A stretch of 31,371 bases of DNA from contig CAYJOD010000075.1 in NCBI GenBank assembly GCA_964371655.1, positions 1 through 31,371 on the forward strand, written 5' to 3'. Source of the DNA: CAZGSN01 sp964371655 (lineage in GTDB: Bacteria; Desulfobacterota; Binatia; HRBIN30). Made by a program: the position numbers and the translations under genes. The notes below the pieces were generated by a model. That model was not told the origin of the DNA and made no database searches. It saw only the letters and a program-made list of their open reading frames with translations. Shown here piece after piece: positions 15,518-22,722 of the stretch. Position 1 is the first letter of the stretch. Every line of letters starts with the position of its first letter.

Positions 15518-16147
15518 TCATTCTTCCTTCCGCGCTTCAGCAAGTACTTGGCTGAGCACTTCCTCCGACCACCGCTCTTTTCCCAACTGCTCGGGCAAAC
15601 GCTTCAGCGCCGATGAGATGCGCTCTCCATAGGCGATCGCCTTTCTCAAATCGCTCGATAGCGGTACCACCTGCCGTTGTTGGGACATCTCATGCTCGAT
15701 CGCGGAAGGTAGCTCGCGCAACTTTCCGACGAGCTTTCCACGCACGAGACTGGTGAGCATCGAGTTGTCGTACCCGGCAAAAGGCGCCCTGACATCATCC
15801 TTGAAAAAGACCAACGGCTTGCCGGCCGCATAGGCGAGGGTGGCTTCAACGATCATTCCTTCATCGGGAACGCGGCCGTTTAGGTTGCAGACGACTGCGC
15901 TGCAGCGCTCGATCAGCTCGCAGACATCCAGAGCGAACGTCGCGTAATCAATCCGGGCGCGGAGTCCCGAAAGTACCGACGGAAGCGCGGCGCGGGCGAA
16001 ACGCAGGATGTAGGCTTCGAGCCCGTCACGATGCGGTAGGAAGGTCTGAAAACCTGCTTCTTCCAGCACGGTGGCGATTGCCGTCATGCCACCAACCTCC
16101 GCCGCGCAGAATAGTGGACCGGAGCAGTAGATCCGAGATGGTTCCAT
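15518..16147 (-). CDS. Nucleoside 2-deoxyribosyltransferase-like protein
   Basis: 209 residues. IYCSGPLFCAAEVGGM near the N-terminus is the substrate-binding start of the family. FALDVCELIERCSAVVCNLN follows. DEGMIVEATLAYAAGKPLVF carries the expected nucleophile, Glu101, in the conserved E-x-x-x-A-x-x-x-G-K-P arrangement. Family members exchange bases between deoxynucleosides or hydrolyse the N-glycosidic bond in purine/pyrimidine salvage. The C-terminal 70 residues are charged helices longer than in minimal enzymes. The start codon lies one base from the stop of an upstream minus-strand frame, which may be the remains of a partner gene. Transferase versus hydrolase activity cannot be decided. 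Confidence 0.75.
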   Translation of the reverse strand: MEPSRIYCSGPLFCAAEVGGMTAIATVLEEAGFQTFLPHRDGLEAYILRFARAALPSVLSGLRARIDYATFALDVCELIERCSAVVCNLNGRVPDEGMIVEATLAYAAGKPLVFFKDDVRAPFAGYDNSMLTSLVRGKLVGKLRELPSAIEHEMSQQRQVVPLSSDLRKAIAYGERISSALKRLPEQLGKERWSEEVLSQVLAEARKEE

Positions 16148-16148
16148 G

Positions 16149-16361
16149 TCAGAGCTCCCCCATCGCTACGAGCTTGTGAAGGAATCGATCCGCGCTGCCG
16201 AGCGCCCGAGCGCTGCGAGCCGATCGCTCCACGTATCGCAGGCGAACATCGTCGTTGGTTGTATGCGCCGACATGAAGCGAGACAAGCCGCCCGCAAGGC
16301 CGAGCGCAGTTCGAAGGGCAGCGCCCACGAGGTTTCTACTCCGCCACTCGGCGAAGGACCT
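16149..16361 (-). pseudogene. Possible C-terminal gene fragment upstream of the deoxyribosyltransferase
   Basis: A minus-strand frame ends with TGA one base before the transferase ATG, the spacing of an operon partner. It reads AALRTALGLAGGLSRFMSAH and then a helical, Arg-rich tail ending LHKLVAMGEL. Toward its 5' end it enters the dispersed hairpin element at 16364, so any original N-terminus is missing. I do not recognise it. It could also be a chance frame. Confidence 0.25.
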
Positions 16362-16363
16362 AT

Positions 16364-16514
16364 GTAGCCGTGCTCGCAAAGAGGTTGTCTCAAAACCTCT
16401 TGGTGGTACAGGCTGGAAGCCTATACCACCAAGGCTTTCTGCACTGGGATTGGGTTCTTGGTGGTATAGGCCTTTGGCCTGTACCACCTTGCCGAGGTTT
16501 TGAGACAGTCATCA
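16364..16514. repeat. Nested hairpin element with inverted ends
   Basis: The ends are inverted: GAGGTTGTCTCAAAACCTC near 16381 and GAGGTTTTGAGACA near 16492. Inside are two hairpins. The first is GGTGGTACAGGC/GCCTATACCACC with a 5-base loop. The second is GGTGGTATAGGCC/GGCCTGTACCACC with a 3-base loop. The second hairpin is the reverse complement of the first with a few changes, so the whole unit can also fold end to end. Reading frames across it are spurious. Confidence 0.85.
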
Positions 16515-16547
16515 TGAAGCTGCTGCTTCGCCCGAGAGGATGAAAAC

Positions 16548-16592
16548 TCGGTTCCCGAGCCCCCAGCCCCGAGTCTCCAGCCCCCATTTTCA
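16548..16592. repeat. GAGCCCCCAGCCCC word repeat
   Basis: CGAGCCCCCAGCCCCGAG is followed by TCTCCAGCCCCCA. It is the same word type as the inverted pair at 27283-27357, but only one arm is present. The rest of the gap up to 16690 shows no gene. Confidence 0.55.
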
Positions 16593-16692
16593 AAGCAACC
16601 TCGCCAAGAGCGGTGGCTGCCCAATGCAAGCCAGCCTGAGCTCAGGCTGGGACGAACGTGATGGGGGGCGACCTCAAGATCTCATCGGTGCC

Positions 16693-16721
16693 TTGCTGCA
16701 TCCGCCGGCACGCGGTATGGT
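16693..16721 (+). promoter_or_regulatory. Likely promoter of the MetE-like/AAC(3)-like operon
   Basis: TTGCTG (16693-16698) and TATGGT (16716-16721) are 17 bases apart. The start codon is at 16740, giving a very short leader. The -10 resembles TAGGGT at 13126 and TATGGT at 29821. Confidence 0.45.
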
Positions 16722-16739
16722 CCGACGCCTTCGACGGGG

Positions 16740-17678
16740 ATGAACATCTTTCTTCACAACCACAGCAGCTATCCACTTTCCGCCAGTATCGGTGTCGACG
16801 ACGACGCCGTCGCGGCAGTTGTCGCCGAACAGGAGGCGGCCGGGATGGATGTCGTCACCGACGGACAGCTCGGTCACGACAACCCGTTCTGGTCGTACCT
16901 GGCGGAATTCGATGGAGTGGTAGCGGGCGAGGTTGTCGATCTGGCCGGTTTTCGCTGCCCACGCCCCGTGGTCAACGCGCCGATTCGCTACCGCCGCGGT
17001 GCCGCGCTTAGGCTCTTTCGGGCGATGACCACGGCGCGGGCGCAACGCAAAGCGCTGATGCCTGGTCCGTATACCCTGGCCCGCTGGGCACGCATTGAAG
17101 GAAACACCTACAGCGGTGTCGAGTCGTTGGCGTTGGCGCTAGCGGAGGAGAGTGCGGTCGTGGTTGCCGAATTTGCCGCGGCCGGGGCGCGCTTCATCCA
17201 GGTCGAGGAGCCCGCGGCGCTGGCGCCGTCTGCCGACTTTCGCCTGTTGCGTCGGGTTTGCGAGCCGCTGTGGAACGCGCGTGGCCGCGCCGCATTGATC
17301 GTGAGTACGAACCGGGGTGACGCGGAGCCGGTTTACGCGCAACTCAACTCGGTGGCGGCGGATTTCTTGGGGCTCGACGTCGTATCGTCGCCGCGGCTGC
17401 TGGAACTGATCGCAACTGCCGGTTCCGGGTTGCCGCTGCTTCTCGGGGTATGCGATGGTGGTCGAGGTGAGATCGAGTCAGCGCCCGCCTTGGCAAATCG
17501 TCTTGCCCCCGTGTTCAATCGCTACACTTTTGATGAGCTGCATCTGCAGCCGTCGTGCGGATTGGGCGGGCTCCCGGCGCCCAATGCAAAGGCGAAGCTG
17601 CAATTGCTGGCTCATGTGCGAGGGATGTTACACGTGAGAGACGCGGTTGTGCCTGCTGGCGAGGGACTGAGAGTATGA
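16740..17678 (+). CDS. MetE-like (cobalamin-independent methionine synthase C-terminal domain) protein
   Basis: A 312-residue single-domain homologue of the catalytic half of MetE (COG0620). It starts with the LHNHSSYPLS strand. Family features are GMDVVTDGQLGHDNPFW, MPGPYTLARWA, FIQVEEPAAL and the late LHLQPSCGLGGLP loop, where the Cys matches a zinc ligand of MetE. The other zinc-ligand strand reads LLLGVCDGGRGEIES, so the usual His-x-Cys is Val-Cys. It lacks the N-terminal half of classical MetE (about 750 residues), as in archaeal and other short forms that use varied methyl donors. Its stop overlaps the next start (ATGA), tying it to the AAC(3)-like protein. It may be a methyltransferase in a specialised pathway; the substrate is unknown. 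Confidence 0.78.
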   Translation: MNIFLHNHSSYPLSASIGVDDDAVAAVVAEQEAAGMDVVTDGQLGHDNPFWSYLAEFDGVVAGEVVDLAGFRCPRPVVNAPIRYRRGAALRLFRAMTTARAQRKALMPGPYTLARWARIEGNTYSGVESLALALAEESAVVVAEFAAAGARFIQVEEPAALAPSADFRLLRRVCEPLWNARGRAALIVSTNRGDAEPVYAQLNSVAADFLGLDVVSSPRLLELIATAGSGLPLLLGVCDGGRGEIESAPALANRLAPVFNRYTFDELHLQPSCGLGGLPAPNAKAKLQLLAHVRGMLHVRDAVVPAGEGLRV

Positions 17679-18499
17679 CGCGGCAGGAGTTGGTGCGCTT
17701 ACTGCAGTCTCTGGGCGTGGCCGGGAACCATCTCGTCGTGCACACGGCGTTGTCGAGCTTCGGGCACGTGGAAGGCGGGGCGCGTGCGCTGTGCGAGGCG
17801 CTCATGGAGGCGGTTACCGAAATGGGTACGGTGGTGATGCCGGCTTTTACCTCCCGCCATACCGTGATCCCGGTGTCCACAACCCTTCCCACCAAGCGCC
17901 CAACCGCCTTTCACTCCGATCTGCCGGTAGACCCGGAGCTCGGCGCTGTGTCGGAGGATTTCCGGCGTATCCCGGGCGTATTGCGCAGCAATCACCCGAC
18001 CCATTCGTTCGCGGCATGGGGTCGTCAGGCGCGCGAGGTGTTGTCGACGCAACGCGATAACAATCCGCTCGGTCCCCTCAAGAAGCTGAATGTCGTGCAG
18101 GGGCACTTACTCCTGCTCGGTACGGGTGTGCAGTCGGCGTCGCCGGTGTATCTCGCCGAAGAGGGTCTGGGTTCTCCCTATCTGCGCCGGTTCACGGCGT
18201 TGCGTCTGAACGCATCCGGTTACGAAGAACGCGTCGTCGTCGAGAACGTTCCGGGTTGCAGCGTTGCCTTTGCTAAGCTCGAAGATCGCCTCGATCCCAG
18301 CAAGATGAAGTCGGTTCCCATCGTCCGCGGTGCCGCACGCAAGATCCCGATTCGCTACCTCGTGAATCTCGCCGCGCGCTTGCTCGCCGACAACCCTTCG
18401 ATCTTCATTTGCGATAAGCCCGAGTGCCCGGGCTGTGCTGGCAAGCGTGAAGCCGCCGCTAACGCGCCGGCCGCCGCGATCGCCGGTGTACGGCGTTAG
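17675..18499 (+). CDS. AAC(3)-family (aminoglycoside 3-N-acetyltransferase-like) protein
   Basis: 274 residues of the antibiotic_NAT fold. HTALSSFGHVEGGARAL near residue 25 and the catalytic-type SNHPTHSFAAWG near residue 110 are the two family signatures; LLLGTGVQSASPVYLAEE forms the later active-site strand. The family uses acetyl-CoA to acylate amino groups; many members are not drug-resistance enzymes but act in natural-product or cofactor pathways. The C-terminus adds CDKPECPGC, a Cys cluster that could bind metal and is not part of the usual fold. Translational coupling to the MetE-like gene argues for a joint metabolic role rather than resistance. A small GC-rich hairpin follows. Confidence 0.82.
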   Translation: MTRQELVRLLQSLGVAGNHLVVHTALSSFGHVEGGARALCEALMEAVTEMGTVVMPAFTSRHTVIPVSTTLPTKRPTAFHSDLPVDPELGAVSEDFRRIPGVLRSNHPTHSFAAWGRQAREVLSTQRDNNPLGPLKKLNVVQGHLLLLGTGVQSASPVYLAEEGLGSPYLRRFTALRLNASGYEERVVVENVPGCSVAFAKLEDRLDPSKMKSVPIVRGAARKIPIRYLVNLAARLLADNPSIFICDKPECPGCAGKREAAANAPAAAIAGVRR

Positions 18500-18510
18500 G
18501 GTGTCAGGAA

Positions 18511-18526
18511 GGCGCCCTTTAGCGCC
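18511..18526 (+). terminator. Short hairpin after the AAC(3)-like gene
   Basis: GGCGC and GCGCC pair around CCTTTA, 11 bases after the stop. It is followed by an A/T-richer stretch without a T-run. Weak candidate. Confidence 0.3.
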
Positions 18527-18540
18527 CTAAATCAGCAGAG

Positions 18541-18709
18541 CCGGAGCCGGCTTTGCCCAATAATTCGGTTCCGGGTTCGGAGTTCCGCCTTTAGGCGGTC
18601 TCAGCGGAATGCCAGCATTCCAGTTGGCGCCGCCTAAAGGCGGAACTCCAAACGGTCCGCGTGTTGCTTGCACACGGGCCGACGAATTGTTGGGCAAAGC
18701 CGCCGGAGC
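18541..18709. repeat. Nested palindromic element (about 170 bases)
   Basis: The outer arms GGCTTTGCCCAATAATTCG (18549-18567) and its near-perfect complement (18683-18701, one mismatch) enclose a perfect 20-base inverted pair, GGAGTTCCGCCTTTAGGCGG (18579-18598) and its complement (18630-18649). The inner arms are themselves partly self-complementary. At the centre lies GGAATGCCAGCATTCC. Confidence 0.85.
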
Positions 18710-18715
18710 CCAACA

Positions 18716-18826
18716 AGAAGAAATGGAAAACAGGAAACCGAAAACCGGAGATGGAAAACCGGTAAATTGACCAGTTTCCAGTTTGCGGTTTCCTGTTTTC
18801 TATTTTCCATTTCCTTTCCGTGTTGC
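18716..18826. repeat. Word-reiterated inverted repeat (GGAAAACCGG type)
   Basis: The left arm starts GAAATGGAAAACAGGAAACC and repeats AAAACCGG-like words. The right arm is the complement, CAGTTTGCGGTTTCCTG then TTTTCTATTTTCCATTTCC. It directly follows the palindromic element and fills the gap before the LarA-like gene's end. Confidence 0.75.
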
Positions 18827-18882
18827 TCAAGGCTTTCCCGGTAAGGGACTAACACCCTGCTCCGAATCTTATCGCTATTGCT

Positions 18883-20196
18883 TCACGCCGCCGCATCGAG
18901 CCCGGCGCGTCCGAGCGCCAGCTTGCGGCCACGCACGGTGGACAGGGTGTAGGGTCCCTGCGGCACGACGGCGATGTGGGCATCGCGCCCATGGCGCTCG
19001 AGGGCGATGCACAACGCCTCTTCCGTCGAGGTGGACTGGGAAACAAGTTGGGTCGGCAGGGCACTGGCGGCGGGGCCGTCGCTGACCACGATCACGTTGG
19101 CTTTGCGCAAAACCTGACAGAGATGCTGCAGCATCCACTGATCAATGCGGAAGAACCCAGGGCTGAGGATGCGCTGCATGAACTCCTCGTGGCTGCCGGC
19201 GCTTGCCAATAAATCCTGAAAGTCGGCGCTGCCGATGGCCTCGGTGAGGGCGGCGACCAGGATGATGGTGCCGCCACGGCGGACGATGTTGAGGGCAGCC
19301 GTCAAACCCTTGATCGACTGATAGAAGGTCGCGTCGAGCGGGTAACCTCCGGCCGACGTGATCACGATGTCTGCCGGGGTGTCGAGATCGGCGCGCACGT
19401 GCCGTTCCACCGCCTCCATCCCGGCCTGGTGGGCCGCGTCGATAGCCCCGGCGAACACCCCGGTGATGCGGCGATCGCGATCGATCGACACATCGACCAT
19501 GAAGTCCACCTTCACCGCGCGAGCGATCTCCATCAGATCTTCATGGAACGGATTGCCGGCAACGATTCCGGGCCCGACGTTGTCTTCGAGCATCGCCGCG
19601 CCATGGGCGGAGCGCATGGTCTCGACGCCGGCCAACCCCGGGGCCACGGCCTTGCGGCCGCCGGAGAAGCCGGCCATCAGGTGCGGCTCGATCAGACCAG
19701 TGACGATCTTGAGGTCCGCCTCCACGAAGCCGCGATCGATGTGAATCTCGGTGCCGCGCTGGGTGCGTCCGAGGTGCACGTGCTGGTCGGGGTCGCGGGC
19801 GACGTGGTTGCGGAAACGGTAGCGCCCGACGATCTGCGGGCTCGTCATCTCGATCAGCTCGTCGCGGTCGTTGGGGCGATGCAAGCCGGTGGCCACCAGG
19901 ATCTCGATTCTTTCGGGGGCGATACCGGCCGCCTCCAGGGTCCCGAGAACCACCGGTAGGGTAACGCCGTTGGGCACCGGGCGGGTCTTGTCGGAAATGA
20001 CCACGACCGCGTTGGCGCGACCGCGGGCGATAGCGGCGAGAGGGCGAGCTCCGATCGGGGCGCGCAACGCTGCTTCGAGCGCGGCTCTGGGATCGGCGAT
20101 AGCGGTGCCTTTGGCCGGTTCGAGGACCGACACGCACAAGCCCTCGGGGACAGCGATGTCGCGACCGGTACGGTCGTAGTCGAGGCGGAAGTTCAT
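18883..20196 (-). CDS. LarA-family nickel-pincer racemase/epimerase
   Basis: 437 residues, the full LarA length. The key residues of lactate racemase are all present: SDKTRPVP near residue 68, VATGLHRP with His106, EPHLMAGFSGGRKAVAPG with His172 and Lys182 (the lysine that holds the nickel-pincer cofactor) and MRSAHGAAM with His198. These enzymes racemise or epimerise 2-hydroxyacids. The family has many subgroups with different substrates, and lactate is not assured. The cofactor makers LarB, LarC and LarE are not in the window. A promoter sits right before the gene, giving a leader of only a few bases. The gene stands alone. Confidence 0.85.
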   Translation of the reverse strand: MNFRLDYDRTGRDIAVPEGLCVSVLEPAKGTAIADPRAALEAALRAPIGARPLAAIARGRANAVVVISDKTRPVPNGVTLPVVLGTLEAAGIAPERIEILVATGLHRPNDRDELIEMTSPQIVGRYRFRNHVARDPDQHVHLGRTQRGTEIHIDRGFVEADLKIVTGLIEPHLMAGFSGGRKAVAPGLAGVETMRSAHGAAMLEDNVGPGIVAGNPFHEDLMEIARAVKVDFMVDVSIDRDRRITGVFAGAIDAAHQAGMEAVERHVRADLDTPADIVITSAGGYPLDATFYQSIKGLTAALNIVRRGGTIILVAALTEAIGSADFQDLLASAGSHEEFMQRILSPGFFRIDQWMLQHLCQVLRKANVIVVSDGPAASALPTQLVSQSTSTEEALCIALERHGRDAHIAVVPQGPYTLSTVRGRKLALGRAGLDAAA

Positions 20197-20205
20197 CCGC
20201 GTTCA

Positions 20206-20234
20206 ATCTTACCGCGGCGCCGGCAGGTGGACAA
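20206..20234 (-). promoter_or_regulatory. Likely promoter of the LarA-like gene
   Basis: On the minus strand TTGTCC and TAAGAT are separated by exactly 17 bases. The -10 ends 10 bases before the ATG, so the transcript would start almost at the start codon. Confidence 0.5.
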
Positions 20235-20303
20235 CCGCGACGGCCGGGGCCACCGCAAAGTCGAGTCACGGAGGGCAGCGCCCGAGGAATCGCTCATTTC
20301 CAC

Positions 20304-20400
20304 CCTCCGGCGGACGAGCCGTCCGCGCTCCCAGCGAGCGCCTGAAACCAGCGCTCCTAGCGGAATATCATCGCCGGGAGCGCGGGCGGCCCGCCCGCTC
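20304..20400. repeat. Inverted pair of GC-rich hairpins
   Basis: The left hairpin GCGGACGAGCCGTCCGC followed by GCTCCC, and the right hairpin GGGAGC followed by GCGGGCGGCCCGCCCGC, are reverse complements of each other with three changes, and each is also self-complementary. The rest of the 420-base gap before the DksA-like gene holds no recognisable gene. Confidence 0.7.
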
Positions 20401-20617
20401 TGCTCAGCACCACTGCGGTGCACGCAGGCTCCGTCAGCGACTTTGCCGTGGCCCTGCCGCGACGGCAGAGTTGGATACCTGAACGCGGAGACGCTTCCAA
20501 CCGTCGCTGCATTTGCGGTATGAGGTGCGACATGGTGTTGCGAACTGCGTCGGTTCAGCCCTTAATGGGGAAAGGGGGCGTTCGCCGCCCCTGTCTGGGT
20601 CGGAGCTGGAGTACGAG

Positions 20618-20992
20618 TTGGAACATCACGATTTGAAGCAGTTCGAGAAGCTCCTGATGGAGCGTAAGCTCTTCCTCCTGAATGAGGCCGAGCGTGCGGT
20701 CGGCGGCATGAGCGCGAATCGTGAGGGATTGCCCGATCCGGGCGACCGCGCCCAGTTGGAGTCGAATCGGAACGAGATGCTGCGCATGCGCGATCGCGAG
20801 CGCAAGCTGATCGCCAAGATCAACGAGGCTCTGCAGCGCATCGCCGACAGCACCTATGGCCTGTGCGAGATCTGTGGCGGTGCCATCGGGGTTGAGCGCT
20901 TGAAGGCGCGTCCGGTGACGACTCTGTGCATCGACTGCAAGTGCGCCCAGGAAGCTGACGAAGAGCGCCGGCGCCGTACCGGGCATCGGTAA
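20618..20992 (+). CDS. DksA/TraR-family zinc-finger transcription factor
   Basis: About 124 residues from a TTG at 20618 preceded by GGAG; the frame stays open upstream to 20513, but that part is not conserved. A long coiled coil (LKQFEKLLMERKLFLLNEAE to the QRIADSTYG turn) has LPDPGDRA at its tip, with both acidic residues that DksA inserts into the RNA polymerase secondary channel. The four-cysteine finger CEICGGAIGVERLKARP..CIDC is complete. The protein should modulate transcription initiation with ppGpp. It is shorter than E. coli DksA (151 residues), close to the many TraR/DksA-like paralogues. It is convergent with the metF operon. Confidence 0.88.
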   Translation: MEHHDLKQFEKLLMERKLFLLNEAERAVGGMSANREGLPDPGDRAQLESNRNEMLRMRDRERKLIAKINEALQRIADSTYGLCEICGGAIGVERLKARPVTTLCIDCKCAQEADEERRRRTGHR

Positions 20993-21029
20993 GGTTCAAC
21001 GGCGCGGGCCGCCAAATTTGGAGCAATTT

Positions 21030-21275
21030 CTAGTGCTGCGGAGTCGCCGCCTCCGGCGTTGGCGCTCCCTCGTCGTCGGTCCACACGAAGTGGGCTCCGC
21101 AGTGCAGGCACAATGCGTCGAGGTAAACGATACCGCGCACGCTGCCCAAGGGCAGCCGCTGCTGATGGCGATGGCCCGCGGCGTCGTCGCAGCGGTGAAG
21201 GAAAAGTCGGCCATGACCACTGACGCGGGTGCGACTTGGTGGTTGCAGAGGAGTCAGAGTGACGATGGTCGGCAT
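21030..21275 (-). CDS. Small unknown protein with CLHCG, metF companion
   Basis: 81 residues, starting 2 bases after the metF stop and therefore likely cotranscribed. The central part, VRGIVYLDALCLHCGAHFVW, looks like a folded segment with a Cys-x-x-Cys pair. His-rich HRCDDAAGHRHQQ precedes it and could complete a metal site. The C-terminal tail is acidic and Pro/Ala-rich. I do not recognise the family; it could be a chance frame, but the spacing and the motif favour a real gene. Confidence 0.45.
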   Translation of the reverse strand: MPTIVTLTPLQPPSRTRVSGHGRLFLHRCDDAAGHRHQQRLPLGSVRGIVYLDALCLHCGAHFVWTDDEGAPTPEAATPQH

Positions 21276-21277
21276 GG

Positions 21278-22144
21278 CTAGCCTCGCAGCTGTTCGAGAA
21301 TGGCCCGTGTCGCGGGGGATTGGTTGAGCGTGTAGAAGTGAATTCCCGGCACGCCATGGCGCAAAAGATCGAGGCACTGGGCGGTCGCATGTTCGATGCC
21401 GATCGCGCGCACCGCAGCCTCATCGTCGCTAGTCGCGTCGAGTCTTGCCTGCAGATCGGTCGGGATGTGGGCTCCGCACATGGTCGTGAAGCGTTGGATC
21501 TGGGCGGCATTGGTGATCGGCATGATGCCGGGGATGATGGGCACCTCGATGCCATGCGCCCGCGCTCTTGCCACGAACGCGTAGTAGTCGCGGTTGTCGA
21601 AAAAGAGCTGAGTGATGACGAAGTCGAGTCCGGCGTCAACCTTCTCCCGCAGATGCTCGACATCTACCTCGAGATCCCGGCATTCGACGTGACCTTCGGG
21701 ATAGCCGGCGCCGCCCAGGGAGAACTGGAAGCCGCGGTCGCGGATGAACCGCACCAGCTCCGTGGCGTAGGCAAAACCGTTGGCGGGACGCACGAACACA
21801 CCCTGATCGCGCGGCGCGTCGCCGCGCAAAGCTAGGACGTTTTCGATACCCTCGCGCTCGAAGCGCGACAGCATCGTCGCGATCTCCTCACTGTCGGAGC
21901 CGACACAGGTGAGGTGCGCCATGCTTTCGATGCCGAGGTCGCGCTTGATGCGGCACACGAGCTCGACCGTCTTCTCGCGGGTACTACCACCGGCGCCGTA
22001 GGTCACCGAGACAAAGGATGGTTGCAACTCGCGCAAATGCTCGATGGTGCGATACAGCGATTCCTCGCCCTGCGGCGTCTTCGGGGGGAAGAACTCGAAA
22101 GAGAATACCGGCGCGGCGCGCCGGATGAGATCAGCAACACGCAT
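21278..22144 (-). CDS. metF: Methylenetetrahydrofolate reductase
   Basis: 288 residues, the usual bacterial MetF length. It reduces 5,10-methylene-tetrahydrofolate to 5-methyl-tetrahydrofolate with FAD, supplying methyl groups for methionine. The signature FSFEFFPPK with the catalytic Glu lies near residue 17. SVTYGAGGSTREKT, HLTCVG, ALRGDAP, FSLGGAGYPEGH and DFVITQLFFDN follow in the family order, and the barrel closes with PGIMPI and PGIHFYTLN. It has no C-terminal regulatory domain. It shares methyl-group metabolism with the MetE-like gene 4 kb away, though they are not one operon. A small CLHCG protein follows closely. Confidence 0.96.
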   Translation of the reverse strand: MRVADLIRRAAPVFSFEFFPPKTPQGEESLYRTIEHLRELQPSFVSVTYGAGGSTREKTVELVCRIKRDLGIESMAHLTCVGSDSEEIATMLSRFEREGIENVLALRGDAPRDQGVFVRPANGFAYATELVRFIRDRGFQFSLGGAGYPEGHVECRDLEVDVEHLREKVDAGLDFVITQLFFDNRDYYAFVARARAHGIEVPIIPGIMPITNAAQIQRFTTMCGAHIPTDLQARLDATSDDEAAVRAIGIEHATAQCLDLLRHGVPGIHFYTLNQSPATRAILEQLRG

Positions 22145-22309
22145 AGATTGCGAAGGCTACAGGAAAGAGCCCCCTGTGGGCAACGGGAAGCTCGGGATAG
22201 GACCCGGAGCAGACCCGGGGGGCAGGCCTACCACGGCGCCGCTTTGCAAATTGAAGGTTCATTCACCTGAAGCCTGGGACGGCTTTGCACACAACTTCCG
22301 TTTTCATCT

Positions 22310-22400
22310 TTCTTGCCCTTGCCCGTGCCCTTGCCCTTGCCGATTCTGCCCCGATGTTTCCGGAAGGGCACGGGCAAGGGCAACGGCACGGGAAAGGATT
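22310..22400. repeat. Word-reiterated inverted repeat (CCCTTGCCC type)
   Basis: Left: TTGCCCTTGCCCGTGCCC then TTGCCCTTGCC. Right: AAGGGCACGGGCAAGGGCAA then CGGCACGGG. The arms are complementary reiterations of a 6-base word, CCCTTG or CCCGTG, around a loop of about 25 bases. The remainder of the 365-base gap shows no gene. Confidence 0.75.
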
Positions 22401-22509
22401 TATGTGCAGAGCCGCCTGGGACCTGAAGTCTGGAGGCTGGGGCTACTCCGAATTCGACGTTGCTTAGGACTTGACTCCAGGCACCCCGGTCGGCGATGGG
22501 AGGGAAGCC

Positions 22510-22722
22510 ATGACGTTAGCTTTGATTGCGCTGATCTCTTTGGCGACCCTCGCCTTTGGACACACGTTCTTCGTGATGGTGATCACCCTGTGGTCTCTTG
22601 TCATCCAAATCGCGGGCGTGTTCTCGATCATTGCCAGCGCCGGTGTTTCACGGGGCGTGAGCACGATGAACGGCTTTGTCGCCGTCGCCCCAAGCATCGA
22701 ATCGATAGGAGACTTGCCATGA
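22510..22722 (+). CDS. Possible small membrane protein coupled to the crotonase
   Basis: 70 residues from ATG 22510, which follows GGGAGGGAAG. The first 45 residues are strongly hydrophobic (two probable membrane segments, LALIALISLATLAFG and MVITLWSLVIQIAGVF), with a short polar tail. Its stop overlaps the crotonase start as ATGA. No known family comes to mind. Start, coupling and composition support it modestly; the antisense strand is also open. Confidence 0.45.
   Translation: MTLALIALISLATLAFGHTFFVMVITLWSLVIQIAGVFSIIASAGVSRGVSTMNGFVAVAPSIESIGDLP

Noticed and set aside
16149..16487. Full-length minus-strand frame including GFQPV-like residues
   Set aside because: The N-terminal half is a translation of the hairpin element; only the part up to 16361 could be a gene relic.
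17675..18499. An antibiotic-resistance gene reading of the AAC(3)-like protein
   Set aside because: Operon coupling to a MetE-like gene and the absence of mobile-element context argue for a metabolic role.
22044..22718. In-frame N-terminal extension of the crotonase by 225 residues
   Set aside because: It crosses the metF start region and an inverted repeat, and carries no conserved domain; the family start is at 22719.
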